Origin: Aphanomyces cochlioides
Taxonomy: Eukaryota > Oomycota > Saprolegniomycetes > Saprolegniales > Verrucalvaceae
Reading direction: 5' to 3'
NCBI GenBank assembly: GCA_019828595.1
Contig: JAHQRK010000077.1
Span: forward strand, 1-37,264
DNA length: 37,264 bases
Below are positions 23,804 through 36,561 of this stretch, in pieces. Both the position numbers and the translations under genes were made by a program. Numbering within the stretch: the stretch's first letter is position 1; every line of letters starts with the position of its first letter. Below the pieces are notes generated by a model, which was not told where the DNA came from, did not search any database, and saw nothing but the letters and a program-made list of their open reading frames with translations.

Positions 23804-26800
23804 AAGCATACCCCACAAAATGCATCTCGATGCCACTTTTTCTCCACTTTTGGTACCCACGTGCCACATGCACATCTCGACCCCATCGAGATACCCACTC
23901 GCCACGTCTGGCATGTTTGAAAGGTGTCATGCTCGTGTGGTGGACGACCAAGCATCAACTTGGTCCGAAATCAACACGCGAGAGTCCCAAGCATACCCCA
24001 CAAAATGCATCTCGATGCCACTTTTTCTCCACTTTTGGTACCCACGTGCCACATGCACATCTCGACCCCATCGAGATACCCACTCGCCACGTCTGGCATG
24101 TTTGAAAGGTGTCATGCTCGTGTGGTGGACGACCAAGCATCAACTTGGTCCGAAATCAACACGCGAGAGTCCCAAGCATACCCCACAAAATGCATCTCGA
24201 TGCCACTTTTTCTCCACTTTTGGTACCCACGTGCCACATGCACATCTCGACCCCATCGAGATACCCACTCGCCACGTCTGGCATGTTTGAAAGGTGTCAT
24301 GCTCGTGTGGTGGACGACCAAGCATCAACTTGGTCCGAAATCAACACGCGAGAGTCCCAAGCATACCCCACAAAATGCATCTCGATGCCACTTTTTCTCC
24401 ACTTTTGGTACCCACGTGCCACATGCACATCTCGACCCCATCGAGATACCCACTCGCCACGTCTGGCATGTTTGAAAGGTGTCATGCTCGTGTGGTGGAC
24501 GACCAAGCATCAACTTGGTCCGAAATCAACACGCGAGAGTCCCAAGCATACCCCACAAAATGCATCTCGATGCCACTTTTTCTCCACTTTTGGTACCCAC
24601 GTGCCACATGCACATCTCGACCCCATCGAGATACCCACTCGCCACGTCTGGCATGTTTGAAAGGTGTCATGCTCGTGTGGTGGACGACCAAGCATCAACT
24701 TGGTCCGAAATCAACACGCGAGAGTCCCAAGCATACCCCACAAAATGCATCTCGATGCCACTTTTTCTCCACTTTTGGTACCCACGTGCCACATGCACAT
24801 CTCGACCCCATCGAGATACCCACTCGCCACGTCTGGCATGTTTGAAAGGTGTCATGCTCGTGTGGTGGACGACCAAGCATCAACTTGGTCCGAAATCAAC
24901 ACGCGAGAGTCCCAAGCATACCCCACAAAATGCATCTCGATGCCACTTTTTCTCCACTTTTGGTACCCACGTGCCACATGCACATCTCGACCCCATCGAG
25001 ATACCCACTCGCCACGTCTGGCATGTTTGAAAGGTGTCATGCTCGTGTGGTGGACGACCAAGCATCAACTTGGTCCGAAATCAACACGCGAGAGTCCCAA
25101 GCATACCCCACAAAATGCATCTCGATGCCACTTTTTCTCCACTTTTGGTACCCACGTGCCACATGCACATCTCGACCCCATCGAGATACCCACTCGCCAC
25201 GTCTGGCATGTTTGAAAGGTGTCATGCTCGTGTGGTGGACGACCAAGCATCAACTTGGTCCGAAATCAACACGCGAGAGTCCCAAGCATACCCCACAAAA
25301 TGCATCTCGATGCCACTTTTTCTCCACTTTTGGTACCCACGTGCCACATGCACATCTCGACCCCATCGAGATACCCACTCGCCACGTCTGGCATGTTTGA
25401 AAGGTGTCATGCTCGTGTGGTGGACGACCAAGCATCAACTTGGTCCGAAATCAACACGCGAGAGTCCCAAGCATACCCCACAAAATGCATCTCGATGCCA
25501 CTTTTTCTCCACTTTTGGTACCCACGTGCCACATGCACATCTCGACCCCATCGAGATACCCACTCGCCACGTCTGGCATGTTTGAAAGGTGTCATGCTCG
25601 TGTGGTGGACGACCAAGCATCAACTTGGTCCGAAATCAACACGCGAGAGTCCCAAGCATACCCCACAAAATGCATCTCGATGCCACTTTTTCTCCACTTT
25701 TGGTACCCACGTGCCACATGCACATCTCGACCCCATCGAGATACCCACTCGCCACGTCTGGCATGTTTGAAAGGTGTCATGCTCGTGTGGTGGACGACCA
25801 AGCATCAACTTGGTCCGAAATCAACACGCGAGAGTCCCAAGCATACCCCACAAAATGCATCTCGATGCCACTTTTTCTCCACTTTTGGTACCCACGTGCC
25901 ACATGCACATCTCGACCCCATCGAGATACCCACTCGCCACGTCTGGCATGTTTGAAAGGTGTCATGCTCGTGTGGTGGACGACCAAGCATCAACTTGGTC
26001 CGAAATCAACACGCGAGAGTCCCAAGCATACCCCACAAAATGCATCTCGATGCCACTTTTTCTCCACTTTTGGTACCCACGTGCCACATGCACATCTCGA
26101 CCCCATCGAGATACCCACTCGCCACGTCTGGCATGTTTGAAAGGTGTCATGCTCGTGTGGTGGACGACCAAGCATCAACTTGGTCCGAAATCAACACGCG
26201 AGAGTCCCAAGCATACCCCACAAAATGCATCTCGATGCCACTTTTTCTCCACTTTTGGTACCCACGTGCCACATGCACATCTCGACCCCATCGAGATACC
26301 CACTCGCCACGTCTGGCATGTTTGAAAGGTGTCATGCTCGTGTGGTGGACGACCAAGCATCAACTTGGTCCGAAATCAACACGCGAGAGTCCCAAGCATA
26401 CCCCACAAAATGCATCTCGATGCCACTTTTTCTCCACTTTTGGTACCCACGTGCCACATGCACATCTCGACCCCATCGAGATACCCACTCGCCACGTCTG
26501 GCATGTTTGAAAGGTGTCATGCTCGTGTGGTGGACGACCAAGCATCAACTTGGTCCGAAATCAACACGCGAGAGTCCCAAGCATACCCCACAAAATGCAT
26601 CTCGATGCCACTTTTTCTCCACTTTTGGTACCCACGTGCCACATGCACATCTCGACCCCATCGAGATACCCACTCGCCACGTCTGGCATGTTTGAAAGGT
26701 GTCATGCTCGTGTGGTGGACGACCAAGCATCAACTTGGTCCGAAATCAACACGCGAGAGTCCCAAGCATACCCCACAAAATGCATCTCGATGCCACTTTT

Positions 26801-29800
26801 TCTCCACTTTTGGTACCCACGTGCCACATGCACATCTCGACCCCATCGAGATACCCACTCGCCACGTCTGGCATGTTTGAAAGGTGTCATGCTCGTGTGG
26901 TGGACGACCAAGCATCAACTTGGTCCGAAATCAACACGCGAGAGTCCCAAGCATACCCCACAAAATGCATCTCGATGCCACTTTTTCTCCACTTTTGGTA
27001 CCCACGTGCCACATGCACATCTCGACCCCATCGAGATACCCACTCGCCACGTCTGGCATGTTTGAAAGGTGTCATGCTCGTGTGGTGGACGACCAAGCAT
27101 CAACTTGGTCCGAAATCAACACGCGAGAGTCCCAAGCATACCCCACAAAATGCATCTCGATGCCACTTTTTCTCCACTTTTGGTACCCACGTGCCACATG
27201 CACATCTCGACCCCATCGAGATACCCACTCGCCACGTCTGGCATGTTTGAAAGGTGTCATGCTCGTGTGGTGGACGACCAAGCATCAACTTGGTCCGAAA
27301 TCAACACGCGAGAGTCCCAAGCATACCCCACAAAATGCATCTCGATGCCACTTTTTCTCCACTTTTGGTACCCACGTGCCACATGCACATCTCGACCCCA
27401 TCGAGATACCCACTCGCCACGTCTGGCATGTTTGAAAGGTGTCATGCTCGTGTGGTGGACGACCAAGCATCAACTTGGTCCGAAATCAACACGCGAGAGT
27501 CCCAAGCATACCCCACAAAATGCATCTCGATGCCACTTTTTCTCCACTTTTGGTACCCACGTGCCACATGCACATCTCGACCCCATCGAGATACCCACTC
27601 GCCACGTCTGGCATGTTTGAAAGGTGTCATGCTCGTGTGGTGGACGACCAAGCATCAACTTGGTCCGAAATCAACACGCGAGAGTCCCAAGCATACCCCA
27701 CAAAATGCATCTCGATGCCACTTTTTCTCCACTTTTGGTACCCACGTGCCACATGCACATCTCGACCCCATCGAGATACCCACTCGCCACGTCTGGCATG
27801 TTTGAAAGGTGTCATGCTCGTGTGGTGGACGACCAAGCATCAACTTGGTCCGAAATCAACACGCGAGAGTCCCAAGCATACCCCACAAAATGCATCTCGA
27901 TGCCACTTTTTCTCCACTTTTGGTACCCACGTGCCACATGCACATCTCGACCCCATCGAGATACCCACTCGCCACGTCTGGCATGTTTGAAAGGTGTCAT
28001 GCTCGTGTGGTGGACGACCAAGCATCAACTTGGTCCGAAATCAACACGCGAGAGTCCCAAGCATACCCCACAAAATGCATCTCGATGCCACTTTTTCTCC
28101 ACTTTTGGTACCCACGTGCCACATGCACATCTCGACCCCATCGAGATACCCACTCGCCACGTCTGGCATGTTTGAAAGGTGTCATGCTCGTGTGGTGGAC
28201 GACCAAGCATCAACTTGGTCCGAAATCAACACGCGAGAGTCCCAAGCATACCCCACAAAATGCATCTCGATGCCACTTTTTCTCCACTTTTGGTACCCAC
28301 GTGCCACATGCACATCTCGACCCCATCGAGATACCCACTCGCCACGTCTGGCATGTTTGAAAGGTGTCATGCTCGTGTGGTGGACGACCAAGCATCAACT
28401 TGGTCCGAAATCAACACGCGAGAGTCCCAAGCATACCCCACAAAATGCATCTCGATGCCACTTTTTCTCCACTTTTGGTACCCACGTGCCACATGCACAT
28501 CTCGACCCCATCGAGATACCCACTCGCCACGTCTGGCATGTTTGAAAGGTGTCATGCTCGTGTGGTGGACGACCAAGCATCAACTTGGTCCGAAATCAAC
28601 ACGCGAGAGTCCCAAGCATACCCCACAAAATGCATCTCGATGCCACTTTTTCTCCACTTTTGGTACCCACGTGCCACATGCACATCTCGACCCCATCGAG
28701 ATACCCACTCGCCACGTCTGGCATGTTTGAAAGGTGTCATGCTCGTGTGGTGGACGACCAAGCATCAACTTGGTCCGAAATCAACACGCGAGAGTCCCAA
28801 GCATACCCCACAAAATGCATCTCGATGCCACTTTTTCTCCACTTTTGGTACCCACGTGCCACATGCACATCTCGACCCCATCGAGATACCCACTCGCCAC
28901 GTCTGGCATGTTTGAAAGGTGTCATGCTCGTGTGGTGGACGACCAAGCATCAACTTGGTCCGAAATCAACACGCGAGAGTCCCAAGCATACCCCACAAAA
29001 TGCATCTCGATGCCACTTTTTCTCCACTTTTGGTACCCACGTGCCACATGCACATCTCGACCCCATCGAGATACCCACTCGCCACGTCTGGCATGTTTGA
29101 AAGGTGTCATGCTCGTGTGGTGGACGACCAAGCATCAACTTGGTCCGAAATCAACACGCGAGAGTCCCAAGCATACCCCACAAAATGCATCTCGATGCCA
29201 CTTTTTCTCCACTTTTGGTACCCACGTGCCACATGCACATCTCGACCCCATCGAGATACCCACTCGCCACGTCTGGCATGTTTGAAAGGTGTCATGCTCG
29301 TGTGGTGGACGACCAAGCATCAACTTGGTCCGAAATCAACACGCGAGAGTCCCAAGCATACCCCACAAAATGCATCTCGATGCCACTTTTTCTCCACTTT
29401 TGGTACCCACGTGCCACATGCACATCTCGACCCCATCGAGATACCCACTCGCCACGTCTGGCATGTTTGAAAGGTGTCATGCTCGTGTGGTGGACGACCA
29501 AGCATCAACTTGGTCCGAAATCAACACGCGAGAGTCCCAAGCATACCCCACAAAATGCATCTCGATGCCACTTTTTCTCCACTTTTGGTACCCACGTGCC
29601 ACATGCACATCTCGACCCCATCGAGATACCCACTCGCCACGTCTGGCATGTTTGAAAGGTGTCATGCTCGTGTGGTGGACGACCAAGCATCAACTTGGTC
29701 CGAAATCAACACGCGAGAGTCCCAAGCATACCCCACAAAATGCATCTCGATGCCACTTTTTCTCCACTTTTGGTACCCACGTGCCACATGCACATCTCGA

Positions 29801-32800
29801 CCCCATCGAGATACCCACTCGCCACGTCTGGCATGTTTGAAAGGTGTCATGCTCGTGTGGTGGACGACCAAGCATCAACTTGGTCCGAAATCAACACGCG
29901 AGAGTCCCAAGCATACCCCACAAAATGCATCTCGATGCCACTTTTTCTCCACTTTTGGTACCCACGTGCCACATGCACATCTCGACCCCATCGAGATACC
30001 CACTCGCCACGTCTGGCATGTTTGAAAGGTGTCATGCTCGTGTGGTGGACGACCAAGCATCAACTTGGTCCGAAATCAACACGCGAGAGTCCCAAGCATA
30101 CCCCACAAAATGCATCTCGATGCCACTTTTTCTCCACTTTTGGTACCCACGTGCCACATGCACATCTCGACCCCATCGAGATACCCACTCGCCACGTCTG
30201 GCATGTTTGAAAGGTGTCATGCTCGTGTGGTGGACGACCAAGCATCAACTTGGTCCGAAATCAACACGCGAGAGTCCCAAGCATACCCCACAAAATGCAT
30301 CTCGATGCCACTTTTTCTCCACTTTTGGTACCCACGTGCCACATGCACATCTCGACCCCATCGAGATACCCACTCGCCACGTCTGGCATGTTTGAAAGGT
30401 GTCATGCTCGTGTGGTGGACGACCAAGCATCAACTTGGTCCGAAATCAACACGCGAGAGTCCCAAGCATACCCCACAAAATGCATCTCGATGCCACTTTT
30501 TCTCCACTTTTGGTACCCACGTGCCACATGCACATCTCGACCCCATCGAGATACCCACTCGCCACGTCTGGCATGTTTGAAAGGTGTCATGCTCGTGTGG
30601 TGGACGACCAAGCATCAACTTGGTCCGAAATCAACACGCGAGAGTCCCAAGCATACCCCACAAAATGCATCTCGATGCCACTTTTTCTCCACTTTTGGTA
30701 CCCACGTGCCACATGCACATCTCGACCCCATCGAGATACCCACTCGCCACGTCTGGCATGTTTGAAAGGTGTCATGCTCGTGTGGTGGACGACCAAGCAT
30801 CAACTTGGTCCGAAATCAACACGCGAGAGTCCCAAGCATACCCCACAAAATGCATCTCGATGCCACTTTTTCTCCACTTTTGGTACCCACGTGCCACATG
30901 CACATCTCGACCCCATCGAGATACCCACTCGCCACGTCTGGCATGTTTGAAAGGTGTCATGCTCGTGTGGTGGACGACCAAGCATCAACTTGGTCCGAAA
31001 TCAACACGCGAGAGTCCCAAGCATACCCCACAAAATGCATCTCGATGCCACTTTTTCTCCACTTTTGGTACCCACGTGCCACATGCACATCTCGACCCCA
31101 TCGAGATACCCACTCGCCACGTCTGGCATGTTTGAAAGGTGTCATGCTCGTGTGGTGGACGACCAAGCATCAACTTGGTCCGAAATCAACACGCGAGAGT
31201 CCCAAGCATACCCCACAAAATGCATCTCGATGCCACTTTTTCTCCACTTTTGGTACCCACGTGCCACATGCACATCTCGACCCCATCGAGATACCCACTC
31301 GCCACGTCTGGCATGTTTGAAAGGTGTCATGCTCGTGTGGTGGACGACCAAGCATCAACTTGGTCCGAAATCAACACGCGAGAGTCCCAAGCATACCCCA
31401 CAAAATGCATCTCGATGCCACTTTTTCTCCACTTTTGGTACCCACGTGCCACATGCACATCTCGACCCCATCGAGATACCCACTCGCCACGTCTGGCATG
31501 TTTGAAAGGTGTCATGCTCGTGTGGTGGACGACCAAGCATCAACTTGGTCCGAAATCAACACGCGAGAGTCCCAAGCATACCCCACAAAATGCATCTCGA
31601 TGCCACTTTTTCTCCACTTTTGGTACCCACGTGCCACATGCACATCTCGACCCCATCGAGATACCCACTCGCCACGTCTGGCATGTTTGAAAGGTGTCAT
31701 GCTCGTGTGGTGGACGACCAAGCATCAACTTGGTCCGAAATCAACACGCGAGAGTCCCAAGCATACCCCACAAAATGCATCTCGATGCCACTTTTTCTCC
31801 ACTTTTGGTACCCACGTGCCACATGCACATCTCGACCCCATCGAGATACCCACTCGCCACGTCTGGCATGTTTGAAAGGTGTCATGCTCGTGTGGTGGAC
31901 GACCAAGCATCAACTTGGTCCGAAATCAACACGCGAGAGTCCCAAGCATACCCCACAAAATGCATCTCGATGCCACTTTTTCTCCACTTTTGGTACCCAC
32001 GTGCCACATGCACATCTCGACCCCATCGAGATACCCACTCGCCACGTCTGGCATGTTTGAAAGGTGTCATGCTCGTGTGGTGGACGACCAAGCATCAACT
32101 TGGTCCGAAATCAACACGCGAGAGTCCCAAGCATACCCCACAAAATGCATCTCGATGCCACTTTTTCTCCACTTTTGGTACCCACGTGCCACATGCACAT
32201 CTCGACCCCATCGAGATACCCACTCGCCACGTCTGGCATGTTTGAAAGGTGTCATGCTCGTGTGGTGGACGACCAAGCATCAACTTGGTCCGAAATCAAC
32301 ACGCGAGAGTCCCAAGCATACCCCACAAAATGCATCTCGATGCCACTTTTTCTCCACTTTTGGTACCCACGTGCCACATGCACATCTCGACCCCATCGAG
32401 ATACCCACTCGCCACGTCTGGCATGTTTGAAAGGTGTCATGCTCGTGTGGTGGACGACCAAGCATCAACTTGGTCCGAAATCAACACGCGAGAGTCCCAA
32501 GCATACCCCACAAAATGCATCTCGATGCCACTTTTTCTCCACTTTTGGTACCCACGTGCCACATGCACATCTCGACCCCATCGAGATACCCACTCGCCAC
32601 GTCTGGCATGTTTGAAAGGTGTCATGCTCGTGTGGTGGACGACCAAGCATCAACTTGGTCCGAAATCAACACGCGAGAGTCCCAAGCATACCCCACAAAA
32701 TGCATCTCGATGCCACTTTTTCTCCACTTTTGGTACCCACGTGCCACATGCACATCTCGACCCCATCGAGATACCCACTCGCCACGTCTGGCATGTTTGA

Positions 32801-34345
32801 AAGGTGTCATGCTCGTGTGGTGGACGACCAAGCATCAACTTGGTCCGAAATCAACACGCGAGAGTCCCAAGCATACCCCACAAAATGCATCTCGATGCCA
32901 CTTTTTCTCCACTTTTGGTACCCACGTGCCACATGCACATCTCGACCCCATCGAGATACCCACTCGCCACGTCTGGCATGTTTGAAAGGTGTCATGCTCG
33001 TGTGGTGGACGACCAAGCATCAACTTGGTCCGAAATCAACACGCGAGAGTCCCAAGCATACCCCACAAAATGCATCTCGATGCCACTTTTTCTCCACTTT
33101 TGGTACCCACGTGCCACATGCACATCTCGACCCCATCGAGATACCCACTCGCCACGTCTGGCATGTTTGAAAGGTGTCATGCTCGTGTGGTGGACGACCA
33201 AGCATCAACTTGGTCCGAAATCAACACGCGAGAGTCCCAAGCATACCCCACAAAATGCATCTCGATGCCACTTTTTCTCCACTTTTGGTACCCACGTGCC
33301 ACATGCACATCTCGACCCCATCGAGATACCCACTCGCCACGTCTGGCATGTTTGAAAGGTGTCATGCTCGTGTGGTGGACGACCAAGCATCAACTTGGTC
33401 CGAAATCAACACGCGAGAGTCCCAAGCATACCCCACAAAATGCATCTCGATGCCACTTTTTCTCCACTTTTGGTACCCACGTGCCACATGCACATCTCGA
33501 CCCCATCGAGATACCCACTCGCCACGTCTGGCATGTTTGAAAGGTGTCATGCTCGTGTGGTGGACGACCAAGCATCAACTTGGTCCGAAATCAACACGCG
33601 AGAGTCCCAAGCATACCCCACAAAATGCATCTCGATGCCACTTTTTCTCCACTTTTGGTACCCACGTGCCACATGCACATCTCGACCCCATCGAGATACC
33701 CACTCGCCACGTCTGGCATGTTTGAAAGGTGTCATGCTCGTGTGGTGGACGACCAAGCATCAACTTGGTCCGAAATCAACACGCGAGAGTCCCAAGCATA
33801 CCCCACAAAATGCATCTCGATGCCACTTTTTCTCCACTTTTGGTACCCACGTGCCACATGCACATCTCGACCCCATCGAGATACCCACTCGCCACGTCTG
33901 GCATGTTTGAAAGGTGTCATGCTCGTGTGGTGGACGACCAAGCATCAACTTGGTCCGAAATCAACACGCGAGAGTCCCAAGCATACCCCACAAAATGCAT
34001 CTCGATGCCACTTTTTCTCCACTTTTGGTACCCACGTGCCACATGCACATCTCGACCCCATCGAGATACCCACTCGCCACGTCTGGCATGTTTGAAAGGT
34101 GTCATGCTCGTGTGGTGGACGACCAAGCATCAACTTGGTCCGAAATCAACACGCGAGAGTCCCAAGCATACCCCACAAAATGCATCTCGATGCCACTTTT
34201 TCTCCACTTTTGGTACCCACGTGCCACATGCACATCTCGACCCCATCGAGATACCCACTCGCCACGTCTGGCATGTTTGAAAGGTGTCATGCTCGTGTGG
34301 TGGACGACCAAGCATCAACTTGGTCCGAAATCAACACGCGAGAGT

Positions 34346-34347
34346 CC
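34346..34347 (+). repeat. 1-bp deletion variant (CCC to CC)
   Basis: gagagtccaagc replaces gagagtcccaagc, one unit before the 109-bp deletion junction. It ends the longest uninterrupted identical stretch in the window. Confidence 0.9.
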
Positions 34348-34455
34348 AAGCATACCCCACAAAATGCATCTCGATGCCACTTTTTCTCCACTTTTGGTAC
34401 CCACGTGCCACATGCACATCTCGACCCCATCGAGATACCCACTCGCCACGTCTGG

Positions 34456-34531
34456 CATGTTTGAAAGGTGTCATGCTCGTGTGGTGGACGACCAAGCATC
34501 AACTTGGTCCGAAATCACTCGCCACGTCTGG
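34456..34531 (+). repeat. Truncated 76-bp unit with deletion junction at 34516-34517
   Basis: The unit runs normally to gaaatca (ending 34517) and then continues with ctcgccacg from the 3' part of a unit. This removes 109 bp within one unit. The dinucleotide ca at 34516-34517 matches both sides, so the junction has 2 bp of microhomology. The lost segment includes the C-run, both ccactttt copies, GGTACC, CACGTG and dyad B. The units on either side are canonical apart from the CCC-to-CC change at 34346-34347. Confidence 0.92.
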
Positions 34532-35265
34532 CATGTTTGAAAGGTGTCATGCTCGTGTGGTGGACGACCAAGCATCAACTTGGTCCGAAATCAACACGCG
34601 AGAGTCCCAAGCATACCCCACAAAATGCATCTCGATGCCACTTTTTCTCCACTTTTGGTACCCACGTGCCACATGCACATCTCGACCCCATCGAGATACC
34701 CACTCGCCACGTCTGGCATGTTTGAAAGGTGTCATGCTCGTGTGGTGGACGACCAAGCATCAACTTGGTCCGAAATCAACACGCGAGAGTCCCAAGCATA
34801 CCCCACAAAATGCATCTCGATGCCACTTTTTCTCCACTTTTGGTACCCACGTGCCACATGCACATCTCGACCCCATCGAGATACCCACTCGCCACGTCTG
34901 GCATGTTTGAAAGGTGTCATGCTCGTGTGGTGGACGACCAAGCATCAACTTGGTCCGAAATCAACACGCGAGAGTCCCAAGCATACCCCACAAAATGCAT
35001 CTCGATGCCACTTTTTCTCCACTTTGGTACCCACGTGCCACATGCACATCTCGACCCCATCGAGATACCCACTCGCCACGTCTGGCATGTTTGAAAGGTG
35101 TCATGCTCGTGTGGTGGACGACCAAGCATCAACTTGGTCCGAAATCAACATGCGAGAGTCCAAGCATACCCCACAAAATGCATCTCGATGCCACTTTTTC
35201 TCCACTTTTGGTACCCACGTGCCACACGCACTTGACCCCATCGAGATACCCACTCGCCACGTCTG

Positions 35266-35450
35266 CATGTTCGTAAAAGGTGTCACGCTCGTGTGGCGGA
35301 CGACCAGCATCAACTTGGTCCGAAGTCAACATGCGAGAAGTCCAAGCATACCCCACAAAATGCATCTCGATGCCACTTTTTCTCCACTTTTGGTACCCAC
35401 GTGCCACATGCACATCTTGACCCCATCTAGATACCACTCGCCACGTCTGG
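35266..35450 (+). repeat. Right-flank subfamily unit with gtaaa and ggcgg markers
   Basis: The unit opens catgttcgtaaaagg, then gtcacgctcg and gtggcggacgacc. It has cttgacc for ctcgacc and ctagat for cgagat, which destroys dyad B. The markers recur in part in units starting at 35817, 36001, 36186 and 36374. Confidence 0.75.
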
Positions 35451-35621
35451 CATGTTTGAAAGGTGTCATGCTGGTGTGGTGGATGACCAAAGATTAACTT
35501 GGTCCGAAATCAACACGGTGAGACCTCCAAGCATACCCCACAAACTGCATCGATGCCACTTTTGGTACCCACGTGCCACATGCATCTCGACCCCATCGAG
35601 ATACCCACTCGCCACGTCTGG
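35451..35621 (+). repeat. 171-bp right unit with loss of one ccactttt copy
   Basis: Sequence goes directly from gatgccacttttggtacc (35553-35569), so one 11-bp sub-repeat is missing. A further 2-bp loss (gcatcgatg for gcatctcgatg) and a loss inside cacatgcacatctcg account for most of the remaining shortening. Confidence 0.8.
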
Positions 35622-35816
35622 CATGTTTGAAAAGGAAATCCATGCCGTGTGGTGACGACCAAGCATCAACTTGGTCCGAAATCAACACATTATGCGCGAT
35701 AAGTCCCAAGCATACCCCACAAAATACATCTCGATGCCACTTTTTCTCCACTTCCCGGTACCCACGTGCCACATGCACATCTCGACCCCATCGAGATACC
35801 CACTCGCCACGTCTGG
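35622..35816 (+). repeat. 195-bp right unit, longest in the window
   Basis: Extra bases lie near 35688-35700, where acacattatgcgcgataag replaces acacgcgagag, with a changed opening (aaaaggaaatccatgcc). No target-site duplication or mobile-element sequence is visible in so short an insertion. Confidence 0.75.
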
Positions 35817-36185
35817 CATGTTTGTAAAGGTGTCACGCTCGTGTGGACTTACGAAGCATCAACTTGGTCCGAAATCAACACGCGAGAGTCCCAGCACACC
35901 CCACAAAATGCATCTCGATGCCACTTTTTCTCCACTTTTGGTACCCACGTGCCACACGCACATTCTCGACCCCATCGAGATACCCACTCGCCACGTCGGG
36001 CACGTTTGAAAAGGTGTCATGCTCGTGTGGCGGACGACCAAGCATCAACTTGGTCCGAAATCAACATGCGAGAGTCCCAAGCATACCCCACAAAATGCAT
36101 CTCGATGCCACTTTTTCTCCACTTTTGGTACCCACGTGCCACATGCACATCTCGACCCCATCGAACCACCACTCGCCACGTCTGG

Positions 36186-36561
36186 CATGTTGAGTGTCAC
36201 GCTCGCGCGGACGACCAAGCATCAACTTGGTCCGAAATCAAACACGCGAAGAGTCCCAAGCATACCCCACAAAATGGCGCATCTCGATGCCACTTTTTCT
36301 CCACTTTTGGTACCCACGTGCCACATGCACATCTCTCAATCTCCCCATCCAAATACCCACCTTGCCACGTCTGCATGTCCTTCGTAAAGGCGTCACGCCC
36401 GTGTGGCGGGTTAGACCAAGATCAACTGGTTCCGAAATCAACACGCGAATAGTTTTGAGCATACCCCACAAAAGTCATCCATGCCACTTTTTCTCCACTT
36501 TTGGTACCCACGTGCCACATGCACATCTCACCCCTATCGAGATACCCACCTGCCATCTCTG
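36186..36561 (+). repeat. Two most diverged right units (188 bp each)
   Basis: The first unit opens catgttgagtgtcacgctc and has ctctcaatctccccatcc in place of the dyad B region. The second opens catgtccttcgtaaagg, has gtggcgggttagacc for gtggtggacgacc, and ttttgagcat for cccaagcat. Their GGTACC-CACGTG segments are intact. Confidence 0.75.

Larger units (their letters stand above)
2001..35024 (+). repeat. Homogenised satellite core, about 178 units
   Basis: From 2001 the canonical unit repeats with exact 185-base spacing. Of 175 consecutive units from 2086 to 34455, about 167 look identical: conceptual translations in every frame of both strands are the same unit after unit. The only departures are the variant at 6873-6915, single-base deletions at about 8084, 9806, 12337, 18305, 23803 and 34347, and a 109-bp deletion at 34516. 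The longest unbroken stretch is 23804-34345, about 10.5 kb or 57 units. This implies very recent amplification or very strong homogenisation, or an assembly that has copied a consensus unit. There is no higher-order multi-unit pattern inside the core. Confidence 0.95.

Noticed and set aside
35680..35702. Small mobile-element insertion in the 195-bp unit.
   Set aside because: The extra bases are about ten, with no terminal repeats or clear target duplication; a local indel is sufficient.
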